64,000 nt of DNA from Opitutaceae bacterium (GCA_028280945.1 JANQKV010000037.1:62001-126000); one strand, 5' to 3'. Positions 8,853 through 18,622 are shown, numbered from the stretch's first letter. Notes: generated by a model not told the origin, from the letters alone. Program-made: numbers and translations.

Positions 8853-8874
8853 ACCCGCGGCTGATGCCGCGGGT
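8853..8874. terminator. Convergent terminator hairpin
   Basis: ACCCGCGGC-TGAT-GCCGCGGGT, 9-bp perfect stem with 4-nt loop between the convergent deacetylase and SDR genes. On the minus strand it is followed by TTTTGTATTTA, so it best serves the SDR gene as an intrinsic terminator; on the plus strand the T-tract is missing. Confidence 0.8.
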
Positions 8875-8901
8875 GAAGGTGAGACGGAAATAGCCGTCGG
8901 G

Positions 8902-9651
8902 TCAGGCTTGCTCTTGAGCAAGCATCTCGCGGGTGCCGAGCTCGAGGGCTTTGTGACCTGCTTCGTAAGCCGGGGCGTAATCGCGGGCCATTTCGTCGGT
9001 AAAGACTTCCTCGGCTCCGGACTCGATGGCGTCGAGGATCGTATTGGCAACATTGGCCGGGGTTTCCTTGGTGAACTCGATGTCCTTGGCCAGATCGGTA
9101 TCGACCGGCCCCGGGTAAACACCCAGCACCTTCACACCCGTGCCGGTGAGCAGGTGGCGGGTGCCTTGGGTGAGGGAGTGAACCGCAGCTTTGGAATCGC
9201 TGTAGGTCGGAAACATCGGGAAGTTGGTGAGTCCGGCGATGCTCGAAACGTTGGCGATCGTGCCGCTGCCGCGGGTTTTAAGTTGAGGAGCAAAGGCCCG
9301 GGTCATGCGGAGCACTCCCCAGTAGTTGACGGCAAACTCCCGCTCAGGGCCTTTAAGGGAGTTGTCGAACATGTCACCATGCAAGGCAACGCCGGCGTTG
9401 TTGACAACGATGGTGGCGTCGGAAGCGGCGGACGCTGCCGCGTCGACCTGGCCTTGATCGGTGACATCGAGCTGTAAGGGGACAACCTTGCCGCCGGAAG
9501 CGGCCACAAGATCGGCGAGGGAGTCGGGGTTGCGTGCGCCGGCGTAAACCTTGGCGGCACCACGTGCCAACAGGGCTTCAACGATGGCTTTGCCGATGCC
9601 GCGATTGGCTCCGGTGACGAGGGCGATGGAATCTTGAATGGATTGAGACAT
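8902..9651 (-). CDS. SDR-family NAD(P)-dependent oxidoreductase
   Basis: 249 residues, classical short-chain dehydrogenase: TGANRGIGKA cofactor motif (about 14-23), LQLDVTD, NNAGVAL, the catalytic Ser-Tyr-Lys set in ANVSSIAG ... YSDSKAAV, and PGPVDTDL. The C-terminal part (EVFTDEMARDYAPAYEAGHKALE) is unusual among SDRs but seen in similar regulated oxidoreductases. It is divergent from a TetR regulator, with two copies of a shared operator-type palindrome in the 120-bp gap, so it is probably the regulator's main target. Substrate unknown. Confidence 0.92.
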   Translation of the reverse strand: MSQSIQDSIALVTGANRGIGKAIVEALLARGAAKVYAGARNPDSLADLVAASGGKVVPLQLDVTDQGQVDAAASAASDATIVVNNAGVALHGDMFDNSLKGPEREFAVNYWGVLRMTRAFAPQLKTRGSGTIANVSSIAGLTNFPMFPTYSDSKAAVHSLTQGTRHLLTGTGVKVLGVYPGPVDTDLAKDIEFTKETPANVANTILDAIESGAEEVFTDEMARDYAPAYEAGHKALELGTREMLAQEQA

Positions 9652-9679
9652 TTGGAATGAAGAGGGTTGAATTAAATAA

Positions 9680-9695
9680 TTGAACGAACGCTCAA
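9680..9695. promoter_or_regulatory. TetR-type operator, SDR-proximal
   Basis: TTGA-ACGAACGC-TCAA inverted repeat (extended ATTGAAC-N4-GCTCAA) 29 bp upstream of the SDR start codon. Same TTGA-N8-TCAA geometry as the site at 9733-9748. Confidence 0.6.
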
Positions 9696-9732
9696 GAAAG
9701 AAGCCACATGTGGAAGGCGGTCAAGATTTTTA

Positions 9733-9748
9733 TTGAACAATCATTCAA
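9733..9748. promoter_or_regulatory. TetR-type operator, regulator-proximal
   Basis: TTGA-ACAATCAT-TCAA, extendable to ATTGAAC-N4-ATTCAAT, 24 bp upstream of the TetR gene start. Centre-to-centre distance to the other copy is 53 bp (about five helical turns). Confidence 0.62.
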
Positions 9749-9771
9749 TTATTTTTCTATTTCTGTTTGTT

Positions 9772-10374
9772 ATGGCCCGTCCTCCTCAATTCAACCGTTC
9801 CGAAGTCCTCGAAAAAGCGACCCATTTGTTCTGGGAAAGAGGGTATCGAGGGGTGTCCATCAGCGATCTGGTTAAGGCAACAGGCCTGCTACCCGGAAGC
9901 ATCTACGCCGGTTTCGGCAACAAGGAGGGGTTGTTTGTTGCGTGCTTGGAACACTACAGCGCCCAAGGGGATGCTTTGCGGGCCCAGTTCGAAAGTGCCG
10001 AATCTCCGCTGGCGGTGGTGCGCAACTTCTACACTGCCATGAGTGATCAGGCGGCGTCGAGCGATGATCGCCGGGGGTGCTTTTTGGTGAACGCTTCCTT
10101 GGAGTGCGACGATTCCGAGCAATCCATCAAATCCCACGTTCGGTCATGCATGGAGAAAGGCGAAGGTTGGTTGAAGGATCAGCTTGATGCCGCTCGCCGG
10201 GTGGGGGAATTACGGGAGAACACCGATACCGCCCGGCTGGCCGCGTGTTTGATGGGTTCGATGTTTGGTTTTCGCGTCATGTCACGTGCCCAGGAAGGCT
10301 CGGACAAGATCCGCGCCGTGGCCGAAGCGAGTTTCGACAGTCTCGTCTCGCCCTGGCAGCAGGTTGCGGCCTGA
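9772..10374 (+). CDS. TetR/AcrR-family repressor
   Basis: 200 residues from the ATG at 9772 (MARPPQFNRSEVLEKATHLFWERGYRGVSISDLVKATGLLPGSIYAGFGNKEGLF). The N-terminal 50 residues are a textbook TetR helix-turn-helix; the C-terminal ligand domain contains the DDRRGCFLVNASLE stretch found in the AcrR subgroup with TetR_C_16-like folds. Divergent from the SDR gene with two TTGA-N8-TCAA palindromes between, so likely a repressor of both genes, released by an aldehyde, quinone or similar small ligand (inference). Confidence 0.92.
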   Translation: MARPPQFNRSEVLEKATHLFWERGYRGVSISDLVKATGLLPGSIYAGFGNKEGLFVACLEHYSAQGDALRAQFESAESPLAVVRNFYTAMSDQAASSDDRRGCFLVNASLECDDSEQSIKSHVRSCMEKGEGWLKDQLDAARRVGELRENTDTARLAACLMGSMFGFRVMSRAQEGSDKIRAVAEASFDSLVSPWQQVAA

Positions 10375-10376
10375 TC

Positions 10377-13205
10377 TCACTCTTCATCGTCTTCTTGGGA
10401 GTGTTTGTCTCCCTCAATGAGGTGCCGGAATTTTTGGTAGGAAAATCCGACCCAGAGCAGCAACAGCCCCAGCACGATAAATGCGGCAATCCGATGTTCG
10501 GCTTCGGTAATGTCATGCACGAACACTCGCGGAATGCAGCCCAGCAGCACCACCAGGCCCACCAGCCGATGGAGGCGTTCGCGTCCGGCGATTCCGATGC
10601 CAAACAATACGATGCCGCCCAAAGCCCATATCACCGTGCCGTAGGCACTCCAGATGGCGTTTGGATCAAGTGAAAAGAGGGTGATTGAAGCCACCGCGAC
10701 GAGGACATTCAAAATCGTGACCATGCGAACGCCGGTATGCGAAAAGACGTCATTTGATTTGCGCAGAAACAGGGGCTGACTGGCCACTGCCAGTGCCAAA
10801 GTCGCCACACTGGCCAGCGCGGTCAGGGCAACCGGCCCGGGTTCCCAAAGCAAAACCACCCAATGGTGGGCCAGGCCGGAAAACCCGAGAGCTGTCGCTG
10901 CGAGGCAGGGCCATATGCTTTTTAGGCGGAGTCCCAAGGCTGTGAAGCCGACCCCAATGGCAATGATGGCCAGCGCAACCACCAACTCGGGCCAGTTCCA
11001 CTGCAACGCCGCCAGCACCAGTGGCACCCCGACGATCGCGATCAAGGCGTTGCCGACTTCAATCTGAGGTTTATCTACCCGGGGCCGCCGACTTCCAATC
11101 CACCAAAGGACCGGCACGCCCAGAGCAGCCAGTCGGAACCAGATTTCACTGGCATGTCCGACCCCGGAATCGAAGCCAGAGACCGCGGTCATCATGGCGC
11201 CTGTCAGAAGTCCAACCATACCAATCAAAGTCAGGATCGGGCCTTTTTCGCGTAGTCCAACGGCCGCCACCGCCGCCGCCAGACCACCCGAAAGGGCAAG
11301 CGTCGGTGTAGAACCAAAGGTGTGGAGTGATGCGGCGATCCAAGTCGCCAACCCAACTGATCCGGTGGCAAATCCCAGACCCGACTTCTCATGGCGGGTG
11401 AGCAAGGCTCCGCCGGCCACTCCGATCAAACCCAGCGGGGTCGCGGCCCCCCAGAGCCAAACCATCCCGTGTTGCGATACTTCGAATACATGAATCGCCA
11501 GATTGGCTCCCACGTAGACCACCGCCAGCCCCGGCAGCCAGACCCGGGAACGCAGCGCCCAAGCCAAGGCCGCAAAGATCACCGTCAACACCAGCCCAAG
11601 CGTCGGGCTCCATGCCGCATCGAACCCCCGGGCCGTGAAAACCAACAACGGCAGCGCTCCCATAATACCAAACAATACCTGCAGGGTGTTGATTCCGGAT
11701 ATGCCTGCCTTCCGCCACTGTCGGGCCAGTCCCTCGAACAACGCCAGTCCGATCAAAACATATCCCAGGGCGGCGGCTCCCGTCGCTGATGCCAGTTCTC
11801 CGGACCAGCCCTCCATTTCGCGAAGGAAAAACAGCAACGAGAGCGCCCAGGCTCCGAGACTGGCCGCCCGCATCGAGTTGCGACCGGATCGTTGAGCTGC
11901 CGCCAGGAGCACCACGGCTTCGACCAACAATGCCAACCACCGGGTATGGGCGTCCCAGTGGGCAATCGTGGCGAGGGCAAAAAGCGACGCTGCTTTCACT
12001 CCCCACATGCCGACGACCCGGTCGCCGGGAGCCTGGCGGGAGGCCGCCAAGGCAAGTCCGAGCAGCGCGACGCCGGCCACGGTGAAGAAACCGGCCGGGG
12101 TTGCATAATCGTGCCAGACCAGCGTGGCGGCAAAACCGACGACAAGCGAGAGGGACGTATTCAGAGCCTGCAGCCTGCGACCCTTGGCGGACAGCTGAGC
12201 CGGCCGTTGGCGCAGTTCGTATGCTGCCGCCAAAAGATGAACGACGAACCCCGCGGTGAGCAGTCCATACGCACTCCACCAAACCATGCCGCGACTGCCG
12301 GCTTCCAACATCACGCCGAACAGCAGGATCGGATTGAGTGCCGTGCTGATGAACACCGGCCACCACCAATCGCGCCGCACGCGGAACCCCACGGCGGCGA
12401 GGGCCAGCAACACTCCACCCACCGCGGCCATCATGTGCAGGTCGCTCGCCACCGTGAAAAAGGCCGAAACAAATCCCAATGCCACGCCCATGGTTGCGGT
12501 GGTGGGCGACTCGCGCCGCCAGCCGGCCCACGCGATGTAGGCCACCGCCGCCGCTTGCAGAGCTGCCGCGATGATGGGTGACGTCACGATCCTCACCGCC
12601 TCCACGCCGGACGCCGCAAATGCCGTGAAGAATACCAGCGCATGACCGGCACCGATGATCACGGGTCCCACCCGAAGGCCGCGACGATCCAGCCAGTGTC
12701 CTCCCCCCAGCACTCCTCCGGCGATGGCGGCCAACTCCAACCATCGCACCCATGGGGCGGTGTTGGCCGAGATATAGATGCCAAAAAACACCACGCCGAT
12801 GACCGCCAACAGGGCGCCGATGCGCGTGGCCCACCACCCTCCGATTTGCGCCTCGCCACTTTCCCCGGGCTTGGGGGGAAGCAGATTCATGGCGGCCAGC
12901 AGTTCCTGAAATCGGGAAGGGACTGATTCGGTCGGCTCCGGCGTCTGCACCGGAGGCGGAGAGGTGCGCTCAGGAACGGAGGGCGCTGCCACCGGTGGTG
13001 AAAGTTCGCTGCGAGGCGGCACCGGCACCGGCTTAGGGGTGGGCAGGGGCGGAGGTTCAACAACTTTGGTTGTTCCCTTCGGGACTTCCGGTTGTGCCGG
13101 AGCTTCTGCGGTCGGTTTTTCAAGTCGCTGCACGCGAGCCCGGAGGCGTTCAACCTCCGTCTCGAGATGGGCGACTCGATGGTGCAGTTCGGGGATCGAG
13201 TTCAT
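10377..13205 (-). CDS. DUF2339 giant membrane protein
   Basis: 942 residues. A short coiled coil (ELHHRVAHLETEVERLRARVQRLEKP), a Pro-rich linker to about residue 110 (PPPLPTPKPVPVPPRSE...), then some 25 or more hydrophobic segments to the end, with the entry motif GGWWATRIGALLAVIGVVFFGIYISA and the LDRRGLRVG loop typical of DUF2339 (PF10101). Members span the inner membrane many times; the biochemical role is unknown, although envelope or glycan functions are often suspected. The last residues are acidic (SQEDDEE). It overlaps nothing but sits 2 bp from the convergent TetR stop. Confidence 0.9.
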   Translation of the reverse strand: MNSIPELHHRVAHLETEVERLRARVQRLEKPTAEAPAQPEVPKGTTKVVEPPPLPTPKPVPVPPRSELSPPVAAPSVPERTSPPPVQTPEPTESVPSRFQELLAAMNLLPPKPGESGEAQIGGWWATRIGALLAVIGVVFFGIYISANTAPWVRWLELAAIAGGVLGGGHWLDRRGLRVGPVIIGAGHALVFFTAFAASGVEAVRIVTSPIIAAALQAAAVAYIAWAGWRRESPTTATMGVALGFVSAFFTVASDLHMMAAVGGVLLALAAVGFRVRRDWWWPVFISTALNPILLFGVMLEAGSRGMVWWSAYGLLTAGFVVHLLAAAYELRQRPAQLSAKGRRLQALNTSLSLVVGFAATLVWHDYATPAGFFTVAGVALLGLALAASRQAPGDRVVGMWGVKAASLFALATIAHWDAHTRWLALLVEAVVLLAAAQRSGRNSMRAASLGAWALSLLFFLREMEGWSGELASATGAAALGYVLIGLALFEGLARQWRKAGISGINTLQVLFGIMGALPLLVFTARGFDAAWSPTLGLVLTVIFAALAWALRSRVWLPGLAVVYVGANLAIHVFEVSQHGMVWLWGAATPLGLIGVAGGALLTRHEKSGLGFATGSVGLATWIAASLHTFGSTPTLALSGGLAAAVAAVGLREKGPILTLIGMVGLLTGAMMTAVSGFDSGVGHASEIWFRLAALGVPVLWWIGSRRPRVDKPQIEVGNALIAIVGVPLVLAALQWNWPELVVALAIIAIGVGFTALGLRLKSIWPCLAATALGFSGLAHHWVVLLWEPGPVALTALASVATLALAVASQPLFLRKSNDVFSHTGVRMVTILNVLVAVASITLFSLDPNAIWSAYGTVIWALGGIVLFGIGIAGRERLHRLVGLVVLLGCIPRVFVHDITEAEHRIAAFIVLGLLLLWVGFSYQKFRHLIEGDKHSQEDDEE

Positions 13206-13230
13206 GAGCCTGGACAGGTTGGAAAGAGGG

Positions 13231-13686
13231 CTATTTGGCCGGCAGCCCGGCTTCGAAGGCGGCCGCGGAGGCTTCCAGTGTTCCCAAGGCGCGAGTGACC
13301 GATTTTGCCTGGACGGGGGTCAACACCCCCACGACTTCGGCCGCGGCCTTTTCGTAGATGGGGTGGACTTTTTGCCAAAGCTTCCGTCCCGCGGTCGTCA
13401 GGCGAATTTGGTAAGCGCGTCGATCACCCGGCACCGGTTGGCGTTTCACCCAACCTGCGGTTTCCATCCGATCGACCAAACCCGTGACGTTCGAGCGGTC
13501 CACCACCAGGATATCGCTGAGTTCGCGTTGCGTGAGCTGAGTGTCGGATTCCGCCAGGACGTGCAGGATGTTGAACTGTGCTTCAGTCAGGCCAAACGGC
13601 CGAAACAGGCGGCGACTGGTTCGCCACATGGTGTTGCTGAGACGAAGGGCGGAGACAACGAGTTCAATCTCGGGGGTGACGGGCAT
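13231..13686 (-). CDS. MarR-family transcriptional regulator
   Basis: 151 residues from the ATG at 13686 (MPVTPEIELVVSALRLSNTMWRTSRRLFRPFGLTEAQFNILHVLAES); the longer TTG form would run through an operator palindrome. The winged helix is obvious: TQRELSDILVVDRSNVTGLVDRMETAGWVKRQPVPGDRRAYQIRLTTAGRKLW. The gene is 25 bp upstream of the DUF2339 gene, same strand, so it may control it. A 17-bp palindrome lies 15 bp upstream of the start. Confidence 0.92.
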   Translation of the reverse strand: MPVTPEIELVVSALRLSNTMWRTSRRLFRPFGLTEAQFNILHVLAESDTQLTQRELSDILVVDRSNVTGLVDRMETAGWVKRQPVPGDRRAYQIRLTTAGRKLWQKVHPIYEKAAAEVVGVLTPVQAKSVTRALGTLEASAAAFEAGLPAK

Positions 13687-13700
13687 GTCATATTGAAGAT

Positions 13701-13717
13701 ATATCAATTGTTGATAT
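13701..13717. promoter_or_regulatory. MarR-type operator palindrome
   Basis: ATATCAA-TTG-TTGATAT, perfect 7-bp arms, AT-rich, just upstream of the MarR gene; probable autoregulatory site. Confidence 0.65.
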
Positions 13718-13870
13718 GTCAACTAATTATCCACCCCGATTGTCCGGGAAGATGCGGAACTGCGTGGTCTGATTGTGGCTTAGGAAGCCGAGGGAAGTCC
13801 TTGCGGGACGCCAAAACCGTGCTTCGCTGCCTATCCCCCGACTTTCATCCCAGCTTCCCTGATTCGTTCC

Positions 13871-16800
13871 ATGTCTGCATCCGCGTCCGTTCCTCTTCGC
13901 CCCGTGGCCAAACTAATGGCAGCCAACCGCTCCGAAATTGCCGTCCGGGTGTTTCGAGCGGGCACCGAACTCGGTATGCGCACCGTGGCCGTGTTTGCCC
14001 AGGAAGACCGGTTCTGCATCCACCGTTTCAAGGCCGACGAGGCGTATCAAGTCGGGGAGGGCAAGGGACCGGTGGCCGCCTATCTGGATATCGAAAGTGT
14101 CATCGGCATCGCCAAGGAGAAAGGCGTCGACGCGATCCATCCGGGCTACGGTTTTTTATCGGAAAATCCCGACTTCGCCCGCGCTTGCGAGGAGGCCGGC
14201 ATCATTTGGGTGGGCCCGCGTCCGGAGTTGTTGGACAACATGGGTGACAAGACCGCCGCCCGCGCCATGGCGCAAAAGGTGGGCGTGCCGGTTTTACCCG
14301 GCACCGAGGACCCAGTATCCGACCGCGCTGAGGCCAAACGCATCGCCAGGCAGATTGGCTTCCCGCTTATCATCAAAGCCGCGTTTGGCGGCGGTGGCCG
14401 GGGCATGCGCATCGTGAAGAAAGCGGCCGATCTTGACGCGCTGCTGGATGAAGCCCAGGGCGAAGCCGAACGGGCTTTCGGCAACCCGGCCGTGTTTTTG
14501 GAGAAATACATCCAGAACGCGAAGCACATCGAAGTGCAGATCCTCGGCGACAAACACGGCAACGTGATCCACCTGCACGAACGCGACTGCTCCGTGCAAC
14601 GCCGCCACCAGAAGGTTGTGGAGGTGGCCCCCAGTTACGGCCTGCCGGAGAAGGTCATCAGCGAGCTTTGCGAAGCCGCCGCCGCCCTCGCCCGCTCGAT
14701 AAGGTATGACAACGCCGGCACGGTGGAATTCCTCTACGATCTCGACCGCCACGAGTGGTTCTTCATCGAGATGAACCCGCGTATCCAAGTTGAACATACG
14801 GTCACCGAGGTTGTCACCGGCCTCGACCTCGTGCGCGCCCAGGTGCTGGTCGCCCAGGGGCACTCCCTGCACTCCCCGGAGGTGGGCATGCCGGCGCAGG
14901 CGGACATCCCCCGCAACGGCTTTGCGCTGCAGTCGCGCGTGACGACGGAGGATCCGGAAAACAAGTTCATGCCCGACTATGGCCGCCTTGCGGTCTACCG
15001 TTCGCCGGGGGGACTCGGGATCCGCATCGATGGCGGCATGGGTTTCGCGGGCGCCGTGATCACCCCGTTTTATGATTCGATGTTGGCCAAGCTGGTCGCT
15101 TTCGGCCCGACGTATGAGATCGCGATGGCTCGCATGCACCGGGCGTTGGCGGAGTATCGCATCCGCGGGGTGAAGACCAACATCCCCTTTCTGGAGAACG
15201 TGATCGCTCATGAGAAGTTCCGCAGTGGCCAGGCCACGACAACGCTCATTGATACGACCCCGGAGCTTTTCCGGTTCAAGCGCCGCCGCGACCGGGCGAC
15301 CAAGCTGCTCAACTTCATCGGCGACATCACCGTCAACGGCAACCCGCACGCCAAGGGCTTCAAGCCGGCGGTGTCGTTTGGGATTCCCGCCCCGCCGATC
15401 TACGATCACCGCCGGGAGCCCCCGGCGGGTACCCGCCAACTGCTCCTGGAGTTGGGCGCCAAGAAGTTTGGCGAATGGACGCGCAAACAACGCCGCCTGC
15501 TCGTCACGGACACGACCTTCCGCGACGCCCACCAGTCACTCATGGCAACGCGCGTGCGGTCTTTCGACATGCTCGCCTCAGCTGATGCGTTGGCCCGCGA
15601 AGTCCCGGGATTGTTTTCCCTCGAGATGTGGGGTGGGGCGACCTTCGACACCGCCATGCGTTTCCTCAATGAGGATCCGTGGGAGCGGTTGCGCCAGCTG
15701 CGCGCCAAGGTGCCCAACATCTGTTTCCAGATGCTCTTCCGGGGAGCCAACGCGGTGGGCTACACCAACTACCCGGACCATGTGGTCGCTGGATTCGTGA
15801 GGCATGCCGCCGCCAACGGCATGGATATCTTCCGCATCTTCGACTCCCTGAACTACCTGCCGAACCTGCGGGTGGCGATGGAGGCAGTGCAGGACACCCA
15901 CGCGGTCTGCGAGGGCACGGTTTGCTACACCGGTGACATCCTCGACCCCAAGCGCGACAAGTATGACCTGAAATACTACGTCCGCCTCGCCAAGGAGTTG
16001 GAAAAGATGGGCGCACACATGATTGCGATCAAGGACATGGCGGGCCTCTGCCGTCCCGTCGCGGCGGCAAAGCTTGTGAAGACGTTGCGCCAGGAGGTTG
16101 GTTTGCCCATTCACTTCCACACCCACGACACCAGTGGCATCAACGCGAGCTCCGTGCTGCGTGCCGCCGACTCCGGCGCCGACGCGGTGGACCTGGCCCT
16201 GGCCGCCATGAGTGGCAGCACCTCGCAGCCCAACCTCAATTCCGTGGTGGCTGCGCTTCAGGGCACCCCGCGGGATACCCAGCTCGACCTGGCCGCCCTC
16301 GACCGCTTCTCCGACTATTGGGAAAAGGTTCGCCCGATTTACACGCCGTTCGACACGGCGCCGAAGAGCGGGTCGGCGGAAGTCTACCTGCACGAGATGC
16401 CGGGCGGGCAGTTCACCAACCTCAAGGAACAGGCCAACTCGATGGGCGTGGGCCACCGCTGGCCCGAAATCGCCCGCACCTATGCCGAAGTAAACCAGCT
16501 CTTTGGCGACATCGTGAAGGTTACGCCATCGTCCAAGGTCGTGGGCGACATGGCACTCTTCCTTTTCTCACGCGGCATCAAACCCGCCGACGTGGTGAAC
16601 CTTGAACCCGGTGCGACGCCTTTCCCGGAAAGTGTCATCGACATGCTTTCGGGCGGGCTCGGCTGGCCCGATGGCGGCTGGCCGGTGGATGTTTCCAAGG
16701 CTGTGCTCGGTCCGGAAAAGCACAAGCAGGCGCGAGCCCGCTACAATGCCGCGATGCGTCGCAAGGCCCCCAAGCCCCTGCGTTCGGCCGCGGCCCGGGC

Positions 16801-17404
16801 GAAGGCAATCGAGAAAGGCATGGCCGAGCTTCGCAACGAACTCGCGGCCAAGCACCACGCCAATCCGAGCGAGGACGAACTCTACTCGCATCTCATGTAT
16901 CCGTCGGTGTTTGAAGCCTTTCGCAAGCATCAGCGCCAATATGGCGACGTGAGCGTGCTGCCGTCTTCGACCTTCTTTTACGGCTTGCAGCCGGGTGAGG
17001 AGATCTCCGTCGAAATCGAGGAAGGCAAGGTGCTTATCATCCGGTTGATTGGAGTGGGTGAAGCCGACAAGGACGGCAAACGACTCGTCAGCTATGAGCT
17101 CAACGGTATTGCCCGCGAAATTTTGATCGCCGACCGCAACGTCACCGCCTCCACCAAGACCCGCGCCAAGGCCGATCCGGCCGACTCCAGCCAGGTGGGT
17201 GCCCCGATCCCCGGACTCATCGCCTCGCTGTCGGCGACTGTGGGTGGCAAGGTCAAGAAGGGTGAAAAGCTGCTCTTGATGGAGGCCATGAAGATGCAGA
17301 CCACGGTCTACGCCCCCTGTGACGGCGTGATCAGCGAGGTCACCGTCGAAATCGGCGAGACCGTCGAAAGCAAGGACCTGCTCGTCCGGATCAAACCGGC
17401 GTAG
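13871..17404 (+). CDS. pyc: Pyruvate carboxylase
   Basis: 1177 residues, full length for the one-chain enzyme that carboxylates pyruvate to oxaloacetate with ATP and bicarbonate. Biotin carboxylase domain about 15-470 (KLMAANRSEIAVRVFRAG, GFLSENPDFA, the ATP-grasp loop KAAFGGGGRGMRIV, HERDCSVQRRHQKVVE, FIEMNPRIQVEHTVTE). Carboxyltransferase TIM barrel about 540-840 (LLVTDTTFRDAHQSLMATRVR, EMWGGATFDTAMRFL, NAVGYTNYPDHVV, FRIFDSLNYLPNL, HFHTHDTSG with metal-binding His). PYC-type tetramerisation region, then the biotinyl domain with LLMEAMKMQT near residue 1137, Lys being the biotin site. Anaplerotic role; monocistronic by position. Confidence 0.97.
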   Translation: MSASASVPLRPVAKLMAANRSEIAVRVFRAGTELGMRTVAVFAQEDRFCIHRFKADEAYQVGEGKGPVAAYLDIESVIGIAKEKGVDAIHPGYGFLSENPDFARACEEAGIIWVGPRPELLDNMGDKTAARAMAQKVGVPVLPGTEDPVSDRAEAKRIARQIGFPLIIKAAFGGGGRGMRIVKKAADLDALLDEAQGEAERAFGNPAVFLEKYIQNAKHIEVQILGDKHGNVIHLHERDCSVQRRHQKVVEVAPSYGLPEKVISELCEAAAALARSIRYDNAGTVEFLYDLDRHEWFFIEMNPRIQVEHTVTEVVTGLDLVRAQVLVAQGHSLHSPEVGMPAQADIPRNGFALQSRVTTEDPENKFMPDYGRLAVYRSPGGLGIRIDGGMGFAGAVITPFYDSMLAKLVAFGPTYEIAMARMHRALAEYRIRGVKTNIPFLENVIAHEKFRSGQATTTLIDTTPELFRFKRRRDRATKLLNFIGDITVNGNPHAKGFKPAVSFGIPAPPIYDHRREPPAGTRQLLLELGAKKFGEWTRKQRRLLVTDTTFRDAHQSLMATRVRSFDMLASADALAREVPGLFSLEMWGGATFDTAMRFLNEDPWERLRQLRAKVPNICFQMLFRGANAVGYTNYPDHVVAGFVRHAAANGMDIFRIFDSLNYLPNLRVAMEAVQDTHAVCEGTVCYTGDILDPKRDKYDLKYYVRLAKELEKMGAHMIAIKDMAGLCRPVAAAKLVKTLRQEVGLPIHFHTHDTSGINASSVLRAADSGADAVDLALAAMSGSTSQPNLNSVVAALQGTPRDTQLDLAALDRFSDYWEKVRPIYTPFDTAPKSGSAEVYLHEMPGGQFTNLKEQANSMGVGHRWPEIARTYAEVNQLFGDIVKVTPSSKVVGDMALFLFSRGIKPADVVNLEPGATPFPESVIDMLSGGLGWPDGGWPVDVSKAVLGPEKHKQARARYNAAMRRKAPKPLRSAAARAKAIEKGMAELRNELAAKHHANPSEDELYSHLMYPSVFEAFRKHQRQYGDVSVLPSSTFFYGLQPGEEISVEIEEGKVLIIRLIGVGEADKDGKRLVSYELNGIAREILIADRNVTASTKTRAKADPADSSQVGAPIPGLIASLSATVGGKVKKGEKLLLMEAMKMQTTVYAPCDGVISEVTVEIGETVESKDLLVRIKPA

Positions 17405-17522
17405 CTGGAAGCTGCCGCCTTTCGTTTCCTGGCTCCGCACCCCTCCAAAGAGGGATGCAGCTCGGTTGAATTGCCCCCAAACATGACTTTTCTCATGCCC
17501 GGCTTTTCCCTATCTGAAGGGA

Positions 17523-18362
17523 GTGTTCTCCGATTCAGAGATCCGACAGTTCTCCGATGCGGCGGCCGAATTGTATCGGCCGGGGCTGTGTTGGGAGAAT
17601 TTCGCTGCCAGATCGTTTGAATTCCTCAGCCAGATGGTGCCGAACGAGTTTGTCGCCTTTGGCTCCATCGACACGCGGTCCCAAGTCTTGGATATTGGCT
17701 TTAACCGCCCCGTGACTGATTTCCCCAAAGCCATGGGAGCCTTCGGCGAACTCATGGGGGGCTACCCCTTGTTTCGATTTGATCCGAGCGTGAACGAGGG
17801 CATGCCGTTCACACGTTCGGATTTTTTCTCTGATCGGGAGTTTAGACAGCTCGATATTTTTGCGGAGGTTTACCAAGTGCTCGGCATTGACAATCATTGC
17901 GCCGTGCACGTGCCCACTGGCGCGGATGAGATTGCGTTCTTCGGGATCGAGCGCCGGGGTGGCCCGGATTTTAGTGATGCGGAGCGGCGGATGCTGCGGT
18001 TGGGGCAGACTCACCTCGCCAATGCCCGATCACTCGTCAAAGCAAGACTGGTCGAGGGGGAAGAGGGAGTTAATCCACAGTTTCTCATGCAAGGAGACCT
18101 GACCGTGCGCGAGGCGGATGTATTGACTTGGATCGCAGAGGGAAAATCCAACGAAGAAATTGCCATCCTGCTGGGCATCGGACTGTTCACGGTGAAGGAT
18201 CACGTGAAGTCGATTTTTCGAAAAATTGGTGCACCCAACCGCTTGGCGGCGGCCTTGTGGGCTTTGCGGACCTCACGGATGGGCCGAGCTCGGGCAGCAG
18301 CCGAAATGCAGGGTTTCGTAAGCGTGCCCACCCACATCGAGCGGGGCATGGAGCAGATTTAA
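17523..18362 (+). CDS. LuxR-type transcriptional regulator with N-terminal sensor domain
   Basis: 279 residues from a GTG at 17523 preceded by GAAGGGAG. The N-terminal 190 residues look like an uncharacterised GAF-like sensor (FGSIDTRSQVLDIGFNRPV..., HCAVHVPTGADEIAFFGIERRGGPDFSDAERRMLRLGQTHLANA). The C-terminal part, LTVREADVLTWIAEGKSNEEIAILLGIGLFTVKDHVKSIFRKIGAPNRLAAALWAL, is a complete LuxR/FixJ-type HTH. There is no receiver domain or Asp pocket. Targets and signal unknown; it follows pyc by about 120 bp but need not regulate it. Confidence 0.88.
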   Translation: MFSDSEIRQFSDAAAELYRPGLCWENFAARSFEFLSQMVPNEFVAFGSIDTRSQVLDIGFNRPVTDFPKAMGAFGELMGGYPLFRFDPSVNEGMPFTRSDFFSDREFRQLDIFAEVYQVLGIDNHCAVHVPTGADEIAFFGIERRGGPDFSDAERRMLRLGQTHLANARSLVKARLVEGEEGVNPQFLMQGDLTVREADVLTWIAEGKSNEEIAILLGIGLFTVKDHVKSIFRKIGAPNRLAAALWALRTSRMGRARAAAEMQGFVSVPTHIERGMEQI

Positions 18363-18496
18363 CCCCTCTCTTGGGGGATGGTCGACTCCTGAGCCATGTG
18401 GTAACTTGGCCGAGACATCGAAGCCGGAAGTGGTTTCGGGTGTCCCGCTACCTTCAGTTTCCATCCCGCCCCGTTCCCACCGGCGCCTCCACCCGT

Positions 18497-18622
18497 ATGA
18501 GCCACCGACAACCTACCGGCATCATCTTCCTGATCGCGTTTGGACTGATCGGTTTACTAAGGGATGGATGCGAAACCACACGCGAGGCCTGGAACACGCT
18601 CCGAGGTCGCCGCCGCCGGTAG
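18497..18622 (+). CDS. Possible small membrane peptide
   Basis: 41 codons beginning MSHRQPTGIIFLIAFGLIGLL: one predicted membrane helix and a basic tail (TLRGRRRR). Codon use resembles neighbours, but no ribosome site is strong and I know no family. Could be spurious. Confidence 0.4.
   Translation: MSHRQPTGIIFLIAFGLIGLLRDGCETTREAWNTLRGRRRR

Noticed and set aside
11389..12837. 482-codon frame inside the DUF2339 gene
   Set aside because: Same-strand frame-shifted shadow rich in Arg/Gly/His with no domain.
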